A DNA stretch of 64,000 bases from Microbulbifer donghaiensis (GTDB lineage Bacteria > Pseudomonadota > Gammaproteobacteria > Pseudomonadales > Cellvibrionaceae). The stretch is from contig NZ_FQVA01000001.1 of the NCBI RefSeq assembly GCF_900129095.1, positions 1,364,001-1,428,000 on the forward strand, in the 5' to 3' direction. Of this stretch, positions 1 to 8,769 are shown piece by piece. The first letter of the stretch is position 1; each line of letters begins with the position of its first letter. The position numbers and the translations under genes are program-made. The notes beneath the pieces were generated by a model. That model had not been told where the DNA came from. It saw nothing but the letters and a program-made list of their open reading frames with translations, and did not search any database.

Positions 1-857
1 CAGGCTTTCAACTTCTCAGGCGACAGAGACTGTGTTGCCATTAGCACATGCAGAAGTGCATCAAATACCGAATCTGCGTCGGCATCACCGACTGCACCAC
101 CGTGCCAGTAATTTACGAGGACATTAATTTTGCTGAGCGCCTCCACCTGGTGCCACCAAAGCGTGGGAATGAAGATCGCATCGCCGGGAGCCAGTACAGC
201 ACTCTGAGCCACTGACAGGGATTTCTCGAACTTGGGATACTGGCCGAGATCCGCTTCGGGCGGCATTAGTGTGGTGGGAGCACCGGCAGGCGTATAGTCA
301 ATTGGACCGATATAAAGATTCTCTATTTGGCCCGGCGGAAACAAGATAAATTTCCGCCTGCCCATCGCCACACACGCGATATTATCTGCATCGTCAAAAT
401 GAGCACCCACACTGCTTTGGTTTCCAATCCAGATCCTTGGCCGGACCGCAGAAGAAAAAAGTGGGAAACTCAGCTTACTGGCAAGCTCCGGAAAGATTTC
501 GTCAACGAAAGTACTTTGCAAGGCTAAGGCCATGACATCTTCGATTTGCGCCAATTGCCCCAGCTTTTCCACGAAAGCATCGAAACGCATATCCCTTCGG
601 GAAAAATTCAACCTCCCGGACTGCGCCGAATAGCCGATAAATCCGCGCTCCTTTCGTTGCGCCTCAACCACCCGCACTCTTCCGGGGCGCTCGTCCAGGA
701 CAAGCTGCCGCAGCCTAGCCAGCGCCTCTGCTGGCGAATCCGCTAACAGCGGCCAGCCGGTCACCAACCCACGAATCACAACCGGAGTCTGAGTGCTCAA
801 ATATTCAGTTTCAAAAACCGATAAGTCTCCGGCGTGAATCTCAGCTATCGGCCGCAT
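1..857 (-). CDS. cupin-like / JmjC-fold protein (Cupin_8 type), 3' end outside window
   Basis: The reading frame stays open to the window edge, giving 285 visible codons, so the C-terminus is missing. The translation starts MRPIAEIHAGDLSVFE and carries HFDDADN near residue 154, then GDAIFIPTLWWHQVEAL near residue 233. Together these form the His-x-Asp ... His iron-binding set of the Cupin_8/JmjC fold, so a 2-oxoglutarate-type non-haem iron protein is likely. The substrate is unknown. It starts 4 bp after the sapC-like stop, so the two are co-transcribed. Family knowledge: cupin, SapC and tryptophan-halogenase-like genes often accompany sugar TBDRs in marine gammaproteobacteria, xanthomonads and caulobacters. 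A role in sugar uptake is inference only. Confidence 0.8.
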   Translation of the reverse strand, partial: MRPIAEIHAGDLSVFETEYLSTQTPVVIRGLVTGWPLLADSPAEALARLRQLVLDERPGRVRVVEAQRKERGFIGYSAQSGRLNFSRRDMRFDAFVEKLGQLAQIEDVMALALQSTFVDEIFPELASKLSFPLFSSAVRPRIWIGNQSSVGAHFDDADNIACVAMGRRKFILFPPGQIENLYIGPIDYTPAGAPTTLMPPEADLGQYPKFEKSLSVAQSAVLAPGDAIFIPTLWWHQVEALSKINVLVNYWHGGAVGDADADSVFDALLHVLMATQSLSPEKLKA

Positions 858-861
858 TTCA

Positions 862-1575
862 CTAGCCGCCCTGCCTGGCTTTCAATTCCAGTATCCGACC
901 AATCTGTCCGAGGGAGACCAAGTGTGCATACACGGCGCCGAAATAATTGCGCTGGTGCATTTCAAGTACTGAAGCCTCGTCCAGGTCGCGCAGTGCCTGT
1001 TCCGAAATACAGAAAATCCCGGAAATCTTGCGATCCTTACCATCCACTTTGAAGTTGATCTCTCGCTGCACAAGCAGGTCATTCTTGTCTAGAAATTCAA
1101 TAAATGCTCTCGTCTCCGCTTCACTGCGCGCGTATTCGCTCAGGAACTTCCGCATCGAATTGACGATTTCAGCTGGATTGCCATCCTCATCAAAGAGTGG
1201 CTGACCATCTTCCTCGGAAAACTTTTGAGATGACTGGTTGATACAAAGCGTCATTTCCCCGGTATCTGGATTACCGGCGATATAAAACGGGTAGCGCCTG
1301 ATATCGAGTGGAATATAGGTGGAGTTCACCTGGCCATCTACAAATACTACGTTCTCTCCCTCTTCCACTCCCAGCAATCCCGCCGCACGGAACTCGCCCG
1401 TTGCGCCATCTTTTACAAAGATAATTGGAAAGGAACTGGCCGCATGGATAAATTCACCGGCGGTCAGAGGAACCAACTGCTGGCCATCCAGGTGTTCAAA
1501 TTCAAATCCTGGCCGGATACGCAGATTCCGGTGCTCGTTCGAATCGAGAGCAACAACATTTCGCTCAATGGTCAT
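862..1575 (-). CDS. SapC family protein
   Basis: A 237-residue protein starting MTIERNVVALDSNEHRNLRI and containing FPIIFVKD, a pattern typical of the SapC family (PF07277). The family is named after a Campylobacter S-layer-associated protein, but its members beside TBDRs have no established biochemical role. No signal peptide or membrane segment is visible. The start has AGGTAAG about 4 bases upstream. It lies downstream of the TBDR across a strong hairpin terminator and just upstream of the cupin-like gene, so it is probably read as a two-gene unit, partly by readthrough from the TBDR. Family assignment is fairly sure; function is not. Confidence 0.75.
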   Translation of the reverse strand: MTIERNVVALDSNEHRNLRIRPGFEFEHLDGQQLVPLTAGEFIHAASSFPIIFVKDGATGEFRAAGLLGVEEGENVVFVDGQVNSTYIPLDIRRYPFYIAGNPDTGEMTLCINQSSQKFSEEDGQPLFDEDGNPAEIVNSMRKFLSEYARSEAETRAFIEFLDKNDLLVQREINFKVDGKDRKISGIFCISEQALRDLDEASVLEMHQRNYFGAVYAHLVSLGQIGRILELKARQGG

Positions 1576-1637
1576 ACACTTACCTAGCTGTCTGTTTTTC
1601 GATATTCAGATTACATGGCACTCCCGCGAAAGGCCAT

Positions 1638-1667
1638 AAAAAAAGCCGGGCAAGAGCCCGGCTTTTT
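1638..1667. terminator. Rho-independent terminator after the TBDR gene
   Basis: A GCCGGGC/GCCCGGC stem with a 4-base AAGA loop, flanked by an A run on one side and TTTTT on the other, so it can work on either strand. It lies about 15 bp past the TBDR stop and before sapC on the same strand. It should make expression of sapC and the cupin gene sub-stoichiometric to the receptor. Confidence 0.85.
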
Positions 1668-1682
1668 AAGTGTTAACGACCG

Positions 1683-4316
1683 TTAAAAGTCGTAACGAGC
1701 ACCGATTACAAAGCGGCGTCCGTTCTCATACAGAGACATCAGACGATCTTCGTAGTCACTGTACTCAATGATCTGCTCATCGGTCAGGTTAACCGCTTCA
1801 AACGTCAGCTGTGCGTTGTCAGTGACGTTATAGGAGAAGCTCGCATCCCATTGGCCGTAGGCATCGTTTGACAGCGGGTTGCCGTTCCAGTGGAAACCTT
1901 TGCTCCACTCGGAGCGATAGTTGTACATGAGGCGGGCACCGAAGGTGTCGTTCTCATAGTAGCCCATCAGGTTTGCCATCGTATCGGAGATACCAACTAC
2001 AGTGTCTTCACCGGTGCTGGTGTAGGTGTAGTTGGCCTGCAGGCCAAAACCATTGTCGAAGTCGTGCAGCACGGCCAGTTCGACACCTGCCACCAGGCCG
2101 CCCGGACCGTTTACATCGCGCGAGAAATCGACATCCACATAGCTGTCGCTCTGCTCGTCGTAGCGGGCCTCGGTGTAGGTTTCTTTGGTCAGGTAGCTGT
2201 GATTCTTCTTGACGAAGGTAGTCGCGGAAAAGGCGGAGACATCACCGTAGTACCATTCGTAAGAGACATCCAGCTGGTCAGCGATAAATGGCTTCAGGAA
2301 CGGGTTGCCGGATTGACCCTGTGGGTCCGGTGCATTCAGAGAACCGAAAGTTTCAAAGGCAGAAATCTGGTTCCAGTTCTGACGCGCCATCACGCGGGCA
2401 ACACCAGTGCGTACAACCATGTCGTCGTTCAGGTCGTAGGCGATGTTGAAGCTCGGCAGGAACTCACTGTAATCGTTGTCTTCAGTAACCCACTCGAGGT
2501 AGGCAGGATTCAGCCAGTCGCGATCGATGGTCTTGAAGCCCCAGGAATCGCTGCTGAACTCGTAGCCGGAGGAAGCCTGGTCGGTGGTTACGTAGCGCAG
2601 GCCGAAGTTACCACGGTAACGCTCGCCCTCGAACTCGGCCTGTGCGTAGACGGCGAAGATATCCTCTTCCACCGCCCAGATATTGGCCAGCTCCAGGGAG
2701 CGGGCGTAATCCGCCGGAACACCGTTCAGGCCACCGAACGCAATTTGCTCCATTACGTCGCGAACCTGCTTGACGACGTTGGTCGCGTTACCGGCAACCG
2801 GGGAATCGATGTCAACAGTTCCGCCGGAATTCAGATCACAGCTGGCCAGAGTCGGACAGGTGTTGAAGATGTACTGGAGGTAAACCGGCCAATCAGAAGC
2901 CAAGTCTTCGTTGCCCGCCAGGGTTTCCGGGCCGTGCCAGCTGTAGACGGTGCGGTCCTGGGTACGCTCTGCACTGCGAGACTTGATACCGGTCTTGATG
3001 GCGGTGAAGGCGCCGGCGTCGATCGGCAATTCAAGGTCGATCTGGAAGTAAGTCTCTTCGTCAGTGGTGGGTTTCTCGCCGCCCCAGATCCAGCCAGCGC
3101 CGTAGGCTTCCGCGTCGTTCGGAGCCGGATCGGTAGTCAGCGACGGCTTTCTCAGGTCGAATGCGTAGTCTCCGCCGGTCCAGCCGTACTCCCAAGAGGT
3201 CTCACGATAGGTACCACCTTCGGCAGAAGTCTGGCCAGCCACTACGTCGAGGCTGAACGCGTCGGATTCATACTCAGCGGTCAGGGTAAAGGACTGGGAC
3301 TCGGAAGAGGATACGCGGTTAATCCAGTTGACCACACCGCGACCTTCACCAGTGATCTCGGAAGCGACCACACTGGAACCGCTCATTACACCATTCGCGG
3401 CGTGATCCACAGCGTTGTCGCCGGCAAATACCAGCCAGTTACCGTTCATGTTGTCGGCATTGACGCTGGTATCGAGGGCATCCAGAGTGAACAGCAGCTC
3501 ATCGGTGGCGCGGAACTGAGTGGAGACGAAGAAAGTCTCGCGCTCGCGCTCCTGATAGAAGGTAGGCGCGCCCATGGTGCCGGGCACCATGACTCCCGGA
3601 GTCGCTTCATCGGTCCAGGACAGCACTTCAAAACCGGAACGCTGTACGGTGCGATCCTGCTTCGTCGCCGCTACCAGAATACCGAAGGTTTCACTGTCGT
3701 TTTTCCAGGAGTACTGGCCGGAAACGCTCGGATCAAACTCTTCGGAGGTTTCGGAATAGACACTCTCGGCAGAAATGGAGGCCTGACCGGCGTCCAGGTC
3801 CAGCGGGCGGTGGGTACGAACATTCACCGTACCACCCAGGGAGCCTTCGTCCTGGGAGGCCTGCGGGCTCTTGCTTACTTCGAGGGAGGAAATCAGTGTT
3901 GACGGCAGCAGCGTAAAGTTAAAGCTGCGCGCCGGATTATCCAGAATAAACCAATCTGCAGTACCGACGGACTGACCGTTGAGGGTGGTGCGGTTGTAGT
4001 CGGGACCAGCGCCGCGGATAGATACCTTTTCGCCCTCACCGAATTCACGGCTTACTGCGACACCAGTGATACGCGACAGAGATTCGGCGATGTTCTTGTC
4101 CGGGAACTTACCCACGTCCTCGGCAGAGATCGCATCAACAATGCCACCGGCATTGCGTTTAATGCTGAGGGCATCCTGCAGAGAACCGCGAATACCGGTA
4201 ACGGTAACCTCTTCGAGGGCCTCACCACTGGTCTGGGCAACTGCCAGCGGTGCCACTAGGCCACCGGTCAGGACAGCCGCACTGATGGAGAGTGCGAGTT
4301 TGTTGCGCTTAAGCAT
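1683..4316 (-). CDS. TonB-dependent outer-membrane receptor, probably for GlcNAc or chitooligosaccharides
   Basis: An 877-residue outer-membrane receptor. A signal peptide (MLKRNKLALSISAAVL...APLAVAQ) is followed by a TonB box-like EEVTVTGIR near residue 35. The plug domain contains IAESLSRITGVAVSRE, VSIRGAGPDYNRTTLNGQ and SLGGTVNVRTHRP, and the barrel ends in the expected aromatic residue (ARYDF). It resembles the long TonB receptors that import oligosaccharides. Two palindromic operators of the type found at nagK and pgi lie 68-111 bp upstream, tying it to the GlcNAc regulon. AAGGAAGGGG precedes the ATG. The GlcNAc/chitooligosaccharide specificity is inferred from the shared operators and not from the protein itself. 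Confidence 0.9.
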   Translation of the reverse strand: MLKRNKLALSISAAVLTGGLVAPLAVAQTSGEALEEVTVTGIRGSLQDALSIKRNAGGIVDAISAEDVGKFPDKNIAESLSRITGVAVSREFGEGEKVSIRGAGPDYNRTTLNGQSVGTADWFILDNPARSFNFTLLPSTLISSLEVSKSPQASQDEGSLGGTVNVRTHRPLDLDAGQASISAESVYSETSEEFDPSVSGQYSWKNDSETFGILVAATKQDRTVQRSGFEVLSWTDEATPGVMVPGTMGAPTFYQERERETFFVSTQFRATDELLFTLDALDTSVNADNMNGNWLVFAGDNAVDHAANGVMSGSSVVASEITGEGRGVVNWINRVSSSESQSFTLTAEYESDAFSLDVVAGQTSAEGGTYRETSWEYGWTGGDYAFDLRKPSLTTDPAPNDAEAYGAGWIWGGEKPTTDEETYFQIDLELPIDAGAFTAIKTGIKSRSAERTQDRTVYSWHGPETLAGNEDLASDWPVYLQYIFNTCPTLASCDLNSGGTVDIDSPVAGNATNVVKQVRDVMEQIAFGGLNGVPADYARSLELANIWAVEEDIFAVYAQAEFEGERYRGNFGLRYVTTDQASSGYEFSSDSWGFKTIDRDWLNPAYLEWVTEDNDYSEFLPSFNIAYDLNDDMVVRTGVARVMARQNWNQISAFETFGSLNAPDPQGQSGNPFLKPFIADQLDVSYEWYYGDVSAFSATTFVKKNHSYLTKETYTEARYDEQSDSYVDVDFSRDVNGPGGLVAGVELAVLHDFDNGFGLQANYTYTSTGEDTVVGISDTMANLMGYYENDTFGARLMYNYRSEWSKGFHWNGNPLSNDAYGQWDASFSYNVTDNAQLTFEAVNLTDEQIIEYSDYEDRLMSLYENGRRFVIGARYDF

Positions 4317-4383
4317 CGATTTCCCCTTCCTTTTTTATTGATATAAAGGTTTGGTTTGAAATTTTTTATCACCTTGTACCGCT

Positions 4384-4403
4384 AAATGATAGCGCTGTCA
4401 TTT
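4384..4403. promoter_or_regulatory. NagR-type operator 1 upstream of the TBDR
   Basis: AAATGATAGCGCTGTCATTT is a near-perfect 20-bp palindrome with one T/C mismatch between arms. It matches the LacI-type consensus TGACARCGYTGTCA at 13 of 14 positions. It lies upstream of the TBDR start and is followed by a second copy whose centre is 24 bp away. Confidence 0.8.
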
Positions 4404-4407
4404 AGCT

Positions 4408-4427
4408 TTATGATAGCGCTGTCATTC
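4408..4427. promoter_or_regulatory. NagR-type operator 2 upstream of the TBDR
   Basis: A second copy with core TGATAGCGCTGTCA, carrying the same single T/C departure as its neighbour. Two phased copies suggest cooperative binding of a LacI-family dimer or tetramer at the receptor promoter. Confidence 0.78.
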
Positions 4428-4704
4428 TCACGCTCGACAATACACAGAAAAAAAATAAAAAGCTACTGGTCAGGAAGCGATTTAACCCGATATCCACCTA
4501 ATTTAACGCAACAGTCGTCAACTACCACGTTGCGCGACTTGAAAATGTATTTGAAACAATAAGTTAGGGGAACGGTTAGTGAATTGGCGACAACAGATAA
4601 ATAGTCACAAATGACAGGAGGCCGTTAGCAGCGCGTTCAGAGACGGCGCACTTTTTAACCAGATCGGTAGGGAATTGGAAACAGGGTCGGGAGAGAAGAA
4701 CTTG

Positions 4705-4734
4705 TGCTGCCCTCACCCGCGGGCGAAGGCAGCA
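4705..4734 (-). terminator. hairpin after pyk, possible operon terminator
   Basis: TGCTGCC and GGCAGCA form a 7-bp stem enclosing a second GC-rich inverted repeat (CCCGCGGG). On the minus strand it is followed by ACAAGTTCTTCTC and not by a clean U run, so it may be a weak or Rho-assisted end to the operon. Confidence 0.4.
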
Positions 4735-4749
4735 AGATTCGATCAAGAA

Positions 4750-6186
4750 TCACTCAATTTCTTTGATGCGCATCGAACTCGTATGGCCGCCGACATTCAG
4801 GCGCTCACCCTGGGTAATCAGGATACGCTGGCCCTTTTGCAGCTCCAGACGCGATCCCAGCACTTCGATGATCGCTTCCGTCAGGTGACCCAGGGGTACC
4901 GGTGCCGGGTCGAATTCCACCGGCTCGACGCCGCGCAGCAATACCAGCTGGCGCGCCACGCGAGGGTGGCGGGTCAGCGCGTAGATCGGCAATTGGGTGG
5001 TGGCTCGAGACATCATTCGCGGCGTGCGGCCAGACTCCGTCAGTGCCGCAATCGCACAAAGGTTCTCCACCCGCGCCGCCACATCGATTGCCGCCTGGGC
5101 GATCACCGTATCGATGCGGCCGGACGCGCTCTGGTTCGCCGCCGGGCGCGGCACGCTGCCGAGATACTGCTCCGCACCGACGATGACTTCACTCATGGAT
5201 TCCACCGCAGCCACCGGGTAATCCCCGGCCGCGGTTTCCGCGGACAGCATCACCGCATCGGTGCCGTCGAGCACGGCATTGGCCACATCCATCACCTCCG
5301 CACGGGTCGGTGTCGGGCTGGTGATCATCGACTCCATCATCTGCGTCGCAGTAATCACACCGCGATTCAGCGCGTTGGCGCGGTTGATCAGTTTTTTCTG
5401 CACACCGACAAGGGCGGGATCGCCGATCTCAACGCCCAGATCACCGCGGGCCACCATGATCGCATCCGCGGCCAAAATCAGGTTGTCCATCTGCTCGTCG
5501 TCAGCGACCGCTTCAGCGCGCTCCACCTTGGCGACAATTGCCGCCTGGCTGCCTGCTTCCTGCATGGCACTGCGGGCTGTCTCCAGATCCTCCGCACAGC
5601 GCGGGAAACTGACCGCGAGAAAATCCACTTCGAGCTGGGCGGCGAGTTCAATATCGCGATAGTCCTTTTCCGTCAGCGCCGGCGCCGACAGGCCGCCGCC
5701 GAGCAAATTGATGCCCTTGTTATTGGACAACTTGCCCCCCTGCAGTACGCGACAGTAGAGCTTGCGCGGTGTGGCACCGGTCACCTCGAGGCGGATCTTG
5801 CCATCATCCAGCAACAGAATATTACCGGCCTTGCAGTCGCTGATCAGGCTTGGGTAATCGACCCCGACTCTGTGTTGATTGCCGCCCTCCGGCGGGCAAT
5901 CCAGGTCGAGGGCGAACTCAGCGTTGTTGTCCAGCCAGACACTACCCTCGTTAAACCGGGCGATGCGGATCTTCGGACCCTGCAGGTCGCCAAGCACCGC
6001 AACGAGTTTGTTCTGCGCCACTGCGGCACGGCGCACTTCGTCCACACGCCGGCGGTGATCTTCCGCGGATCCGTGGGAAAAGTTCAGGCGCACGATATTC
6101 ACACCCGCACGGATCATCTCTTCGATGACGTGCGGCTTGTCAGTACCGGGACCGAGAGTGGCGACAATTTTGGTATGGCGAATCAT
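4750..6186 (-). CDS. pyk: pyruvate kinase
   Basis: A 478-residue enzyme making pyruvate and ATP from phosphoenolpyruvate and ADP. It starts MIRHTKIVATLGPGTDKPHVIEEM, with the substrate-site NFSHGSAEDH, then LGDLQGPKIRI, IMVARGDLGVEI and ITATQMMESMITSPTPTRAEV, the pyruvate kinase signature regions. The length fits the PykA-type bacterial enzyme. It is the last gene of the pgi-edd-zwf-pgl-eda-gap-pyk operon, 78 bp after gap with a small hairpin between, so its level may differ from the upstream genes. Confidence 0.97.
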   Translation of the reverse strand: MIRHTKIVATLGPGTDKPHVIEEMIRAGVNIVRLNFSHGSAEDHRRRVDEVRRAAVAQNKLVAVLGDLQGPKIRIARFNEGSVWLDNNAEFALDLDCPPEGGNQHRVGVDYPSLISDCKAGNILLLDDGKIRLEVTGATPRKLYCRVLQGGKLSNNKGINLLGGGLSAPALTEKDYRDIELAAQLEVDFLAVSFPRCAEDLETARSAMQEAGSQAAIVAKVERAEAVADDEQMDNLILAADAIMVARGDLGVEIGDPALVGVQKKLINRANALNRGVITATQMMESMITSPTPTRAEVMDVANAVLDGTDAVMLSAETAAGDYPVAAVESMSEVIVGAEQYLGSVPRPAANQSASGRIDTVIAQAAIDVAARVENLCAIAALTESGRTPRMMSRATTQLPIYALTRHPRVARQLVLLRGVEPVEFDPAPVPLGHLTEAIIEVLGSRLELQKGQRILITQGERLNVGGHTSSMRIKEIE

Positions 6187-6210
6187 AGAGTCCAGCTGGA
6201 AATTAATCTG

Positions 6211-6232
6211 AAAAACTTAAGGGCATAGCCCT
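6211..6232 (-). terminator. small hairpin between gap and pyk, possible attenuator
   Basis: On the minus strand AGGGC-TAT-GCCCT is followed within four bases by TTTTT. The stem is only 5 bp, so it would terminate partially and could lower pyk relative to gap. Confidence 0.35.
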
Positions 6233-6264
6233 CCCCGGAGAGAGGGTACAACAAACGATAAGGA

Positions 6265-7296
6265 TTATGCGGTTTCCGCTACAAGCTCGTGAAGCTGCAG
6301 CGCTTCCGCCATCGCGAGGCTGGTGTCGAGCATACGGTGGGAGAAACCCCACTCGTTGTCGTACCAGGCCATCACCTTCACCAGGTTGCCATTCACACGC
6401 GTGTGGTTGGCATCGAAGTGGCTGGAGGCGGTGGTGTGATTGAAATCCACGGATACCAGCGGCTGGTCGCAATAGGTCAGTACACCACTGGTTTCCGCCG
6501 CCTCTTGCATAATGCGATTGACTTCTTCCACGGTAGTCTCGCGACCAGCGATAAACTGGCAATCCACCAGAGAGACATTGCTCACCGGTACACGCACGGC
6601 CATGCCATCCAGACGCCCTTTCAACTCGGGCAACACGAGGCCGACGGCCGCCGCAGCGCCGGTCTTGGTGGGAATCATATTATCGGCGGCGGCACGGGCG
6701 CGGTAGATATCCGCATGTACCGCATCCTGGGTATTCTGATCGTTGGTGTAGGCGTGAACGGTGGTCATAAAGCCACGCTCAATACCCAGCGCGCGGTGCA
6801 GAGCCTTGGCGACCGGCGCGAGGCAGTTGGTGGTACAGGATGCGTTGGAAACCACTTTGTGCTCGGCCGTAAGTTTATCGTCGTTCACGCCGTAAACAAC
6901 AGTCAGGTCGGCGTCCTTCGACGGGGCGGAAATCAGTACCGCCTTGGCGCCAGCAGCAAGATGCGCGGACGCGGAGGCTTTGTCAGTAAAGCGGCCGGTA
7001 CACTCGAGCACCAGATCAACACCCAGCTCGCCCCAAGGTAATTTGGCCGGATCGCGCTCCTGGCAAACCTGCACGCGATCGCCACCAATCAGCAGCGTAT
7101 CGCCATCCACCTGCACTGCAGTGTTAAAACGGCCGTGAATAGTATCGTAACGGGTCAGGTGTGCATTGGATTCGACCGGTGCCAGGTCATTGATCGCCAC
7201 CAGTTGTACCCGATCATTGTAACCGGATTCATAGATCGCACGAGTGACATTGCGGCCGATACGGCCGTAGCCATTAATGGCAATTTTAACTTTCAT
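6265..7296 (-). CDS. gap: glyceraldehyde-3-phosphate dehydrogenase, type I
   Basis: A 343-residue enzyme oxidising glyceraldehyde-3-phosphate to 1,3-bisphosphoglycerate with NAD. The N-terminal NAD fold starts [13 protein letters not shown], and the catalytic SCTTNC places the nucleophile at Cys154. The C-terminus contains [14 protein letters not shown], typical of type I GAPDH. Sitting in the same operon as edd and eda, it would process the triose phosphate released by KDPG cleavage. The start follows an 84-bp gap after eda that may hold an internal promoter, though none stands out. Confidence 0.97.
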   Translation of the reverse strand: MKVKIAINGYGRIGRNVTRAIYESGYNDRVQLVAINDLAPVESNAHLTRYDTIHGRFNTAVQVDGDTLLIGGDRVQVCQERDPAKLPWGELGVDLVLECTGRFTDKASASAHLAAGAKAVLISAPSKDADLTVVYGVNDDKLTAEHKVVSNASCTTNCLAPVAKALHRALGIERGFMTTVHAYTNDQNTQDAVHADIYRARAAADNMIPTKTGAAAAVGLVLPELKGRLDGMAVRVPVSNVSLVDCQFIAGRETTVEEVNRIMQEAAETSGVLTYCDQPLVSVDFNHTTASSHFDANHTRVNGNLVKVMAWYDNEWGFSHRMLDTSLAMAEALQLHELVAETA

Positions 7297-7380
7297 CTCA
7301 CTTTACCCTCATTATTTGAATTCAGTCATTCCCTCGGGAAACAGCCGGCCAACGCAAAGCCAACACTGCGGCGGGAGCAC

Positions 7381-8007
7381 TTACTTCAGTGCAGATGCGC
7401 CTTTGGCCAGGCGGGTGATTTCTGCCCAGTTCCTGTCCCTCACCAAATCCGCGGAGGCCATCCAGGAGCCCCCCACACAAACCACATTGGCGAGTGCGAG
7501 ATAGTCCGCCGCATTACCCGGTCCAATGCCCCCGGTCGGGCAGAACTTCACCTGCGCCAGCGGACCGCCAATAGATTTCAGCATCGGCACGCCACCCGCT
7601 GCCTCGGCCGGGAAAAACTTCTGGTAGCGATAGCCGCGTTCCAGCAGACGCATCACTTCGGACGGGTTGGCCGCGCCGGGCAGCAGCGGCACATCACATC
7701 CTGCCGCCGCGTCCAGCAGCTGCTCGGTCGAGCCGGGGCTGACCAGGAAACTCGCTCCGGCATCCACGGAGCGGCGCAGATCGTCACCGTTCAGCACTGT
7801 GCCAGTCCCCACGTGCGCACCCGGCAGGTGTTTCGCTATCTGCTCCACGGCGCCCAGTGCCGCCTCGGTGCGCAGGGTAACTTCGAGAACATTCAGTCCA
7901 CCCTCTACCAGCGCTTCGGCCAGAGGCAGAGCATCCTCAACTTTATCGATAACCAGTACCGGAACGACGCCAGCCTGCTCCAATACTTCAGCGAGATTTT
8001 TTTGCAT
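7381..8007 (-). CDS. eda: KDPG/KHG aldolase (2-dehydro-3-deoxy-phosphogluconate aldolase)
   Basis: A 208-residue class I aldolase that splits KDPG into pyruvate and glyceraldehyde-3-phosphate, the last Entner-Doudoroff step. LEVTLRT gives the catalytic Glu42, and YQKFFPAEAAGG gives the Schiff-base Lys130. GTGTVLN, FLVSPGST and CPTGGIGPGN complete the barrel signature. It lies 21 bp after pgl in the operon. Confidence 0.97.
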   Translation of the reverse strand: MQKNLAEVLEQAGVVPVLVIDKVEDALPLAEALVEGGLNVLEVTLRTEAALGAVEQIAKHLPGAHVGTGTVLNGDDLRRSVDAGASFLVSPGSTEQLLDAAAGCDVPLLPGAANPSEVMRLLERGYRYQKFFPAEAAGGVPMLKSIGGPLAQVKFCPTGGIGPGNAADYLALANVVCVGGSWMASADLVRDRNWAEITRLAKGASALK

Positions 8008-8028
8008 CAGTAAATTCCAACTTCTTCC

Positions 8029-8751
8029 TTAAGGTGCCCAGTAAACCGTGACCGGTTTTAAACCCTGCTTGAGAATGCTGCGCACCGGCATTGTCAGCTC
8101 GTCACTGTCCAGCAGTGCTTCGCGATAGACTTTCAGTTTTTCATCGCCGGTAATCAGCAGCTTGATATCCCGAGCCTGCAGGATGCCGGCCAGTGTCAGC
8201 GTCATGCGTTCGGTGTGTTTGCCGGTAACCGCACTCTGCTTTGCGGTGATAGCGCTGCACAGCTTTGCAGACGCCGGATCCAGTGCGGCCTGCAGGCCTT
8301 CGGCATGTGGAAACAGGGAGGCCGTGTGTCCGTCGTTACCCATACCCAGTACGCAGACGTCGAAGGGCCGCGGCAGCTCGCCATAGGCGCGCTCGCAGTC
8401 TGCCTCACCTTCGGCGGCAGTCGCATGCGGAGTTTTCATACCCAGAAACGGAGCTGCCGCCGCACAGTTCTGCAACAGGCAGTCTTCGATAAAGGCGTGA
8501 TTGCTGCCGCTCTCCGACTTATCCACCCAGCGCTCGTCGACCAGGGCTACATTGATCCGCGCCCAGGGCAGCGGCCGCTTGGAGAGCTCGCGATACACCG
8601 GCTCGGGCGTGCTGCCGCCGGACACCAGAAAGCTGGCCTGCCCACGCTCCTTGATGCCCTTCTGCAGATCACAGGCGCAATCGTGTGCCAACGCCTGTAT
8701 CAGGCGCTCGCGATCGGGAAAAAATTTTTCTTCTACCATGTGAATTTCCAT
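8029..8751 (-). CDS. pgl: 6-phosphogluconolactonase (DevB/NagB-fold type)
   Basis: A 240-residue enzyme hydrolysing 6-phosphogluconolactone to 6-phosphogluconate. SGGSTPEPVYRELS is the phosphate-binding loop, and VDERWVDKS and GMGNDGHTASLFP are DevB-family motifs. It is 18 bp downstream of zwf, whose product supplies the substrate. A second in-frame ATG four codons in (8739), preceded by GGAAA, could be the true start. Confidence 0.95.
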   Translation of the reverse strand: MEIHMVEEKFFPDRERLIQALAHDCACDLQKGIKERGQASFLVSGGSTPEPVYRELSKRPLPWARINVALVDERWVDKSESGSNHAFIEDCLLQNCAAAAPFLGMKTPHATAAEGEADCERAYGELPRPFDVCVLGMGNDGHTASLFPHAEGLQAALDPASAKLCSAITAKQSAVTGKHTERMTLTLAGILQARDIKLLITGDEKLKVYREALLDSDELTMPVRSILKQGLKPVTVYWAP

Positions 8752-8769
8752 TTACCCGCGAACAGGGTG

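Larger units (their letters stand above)
4317..4749. other. intergenic region: TBDR promoter and end of the glycolytic operon
   Basis: This 433-bp gap holds the TBDR leader, the two operators and, next to pyk, a GC-rich hairpin. It is markedly AT-richer than the neighbouring genes between about 4320 and 4570. No convincing ORF is present; a reading frame running into the antisense of pyk is a shadow. Confidence 0.7.

Noticed and set aside
1890-3902. Long open plus-strand frame (670 codons) opposite the first TBDR
   Set aside because: It is antisense to a protein with clear signal peptide, plug and barrel; its own translation has no family motifs and its openness follows from the GC-rich codon pattern of the real gene.
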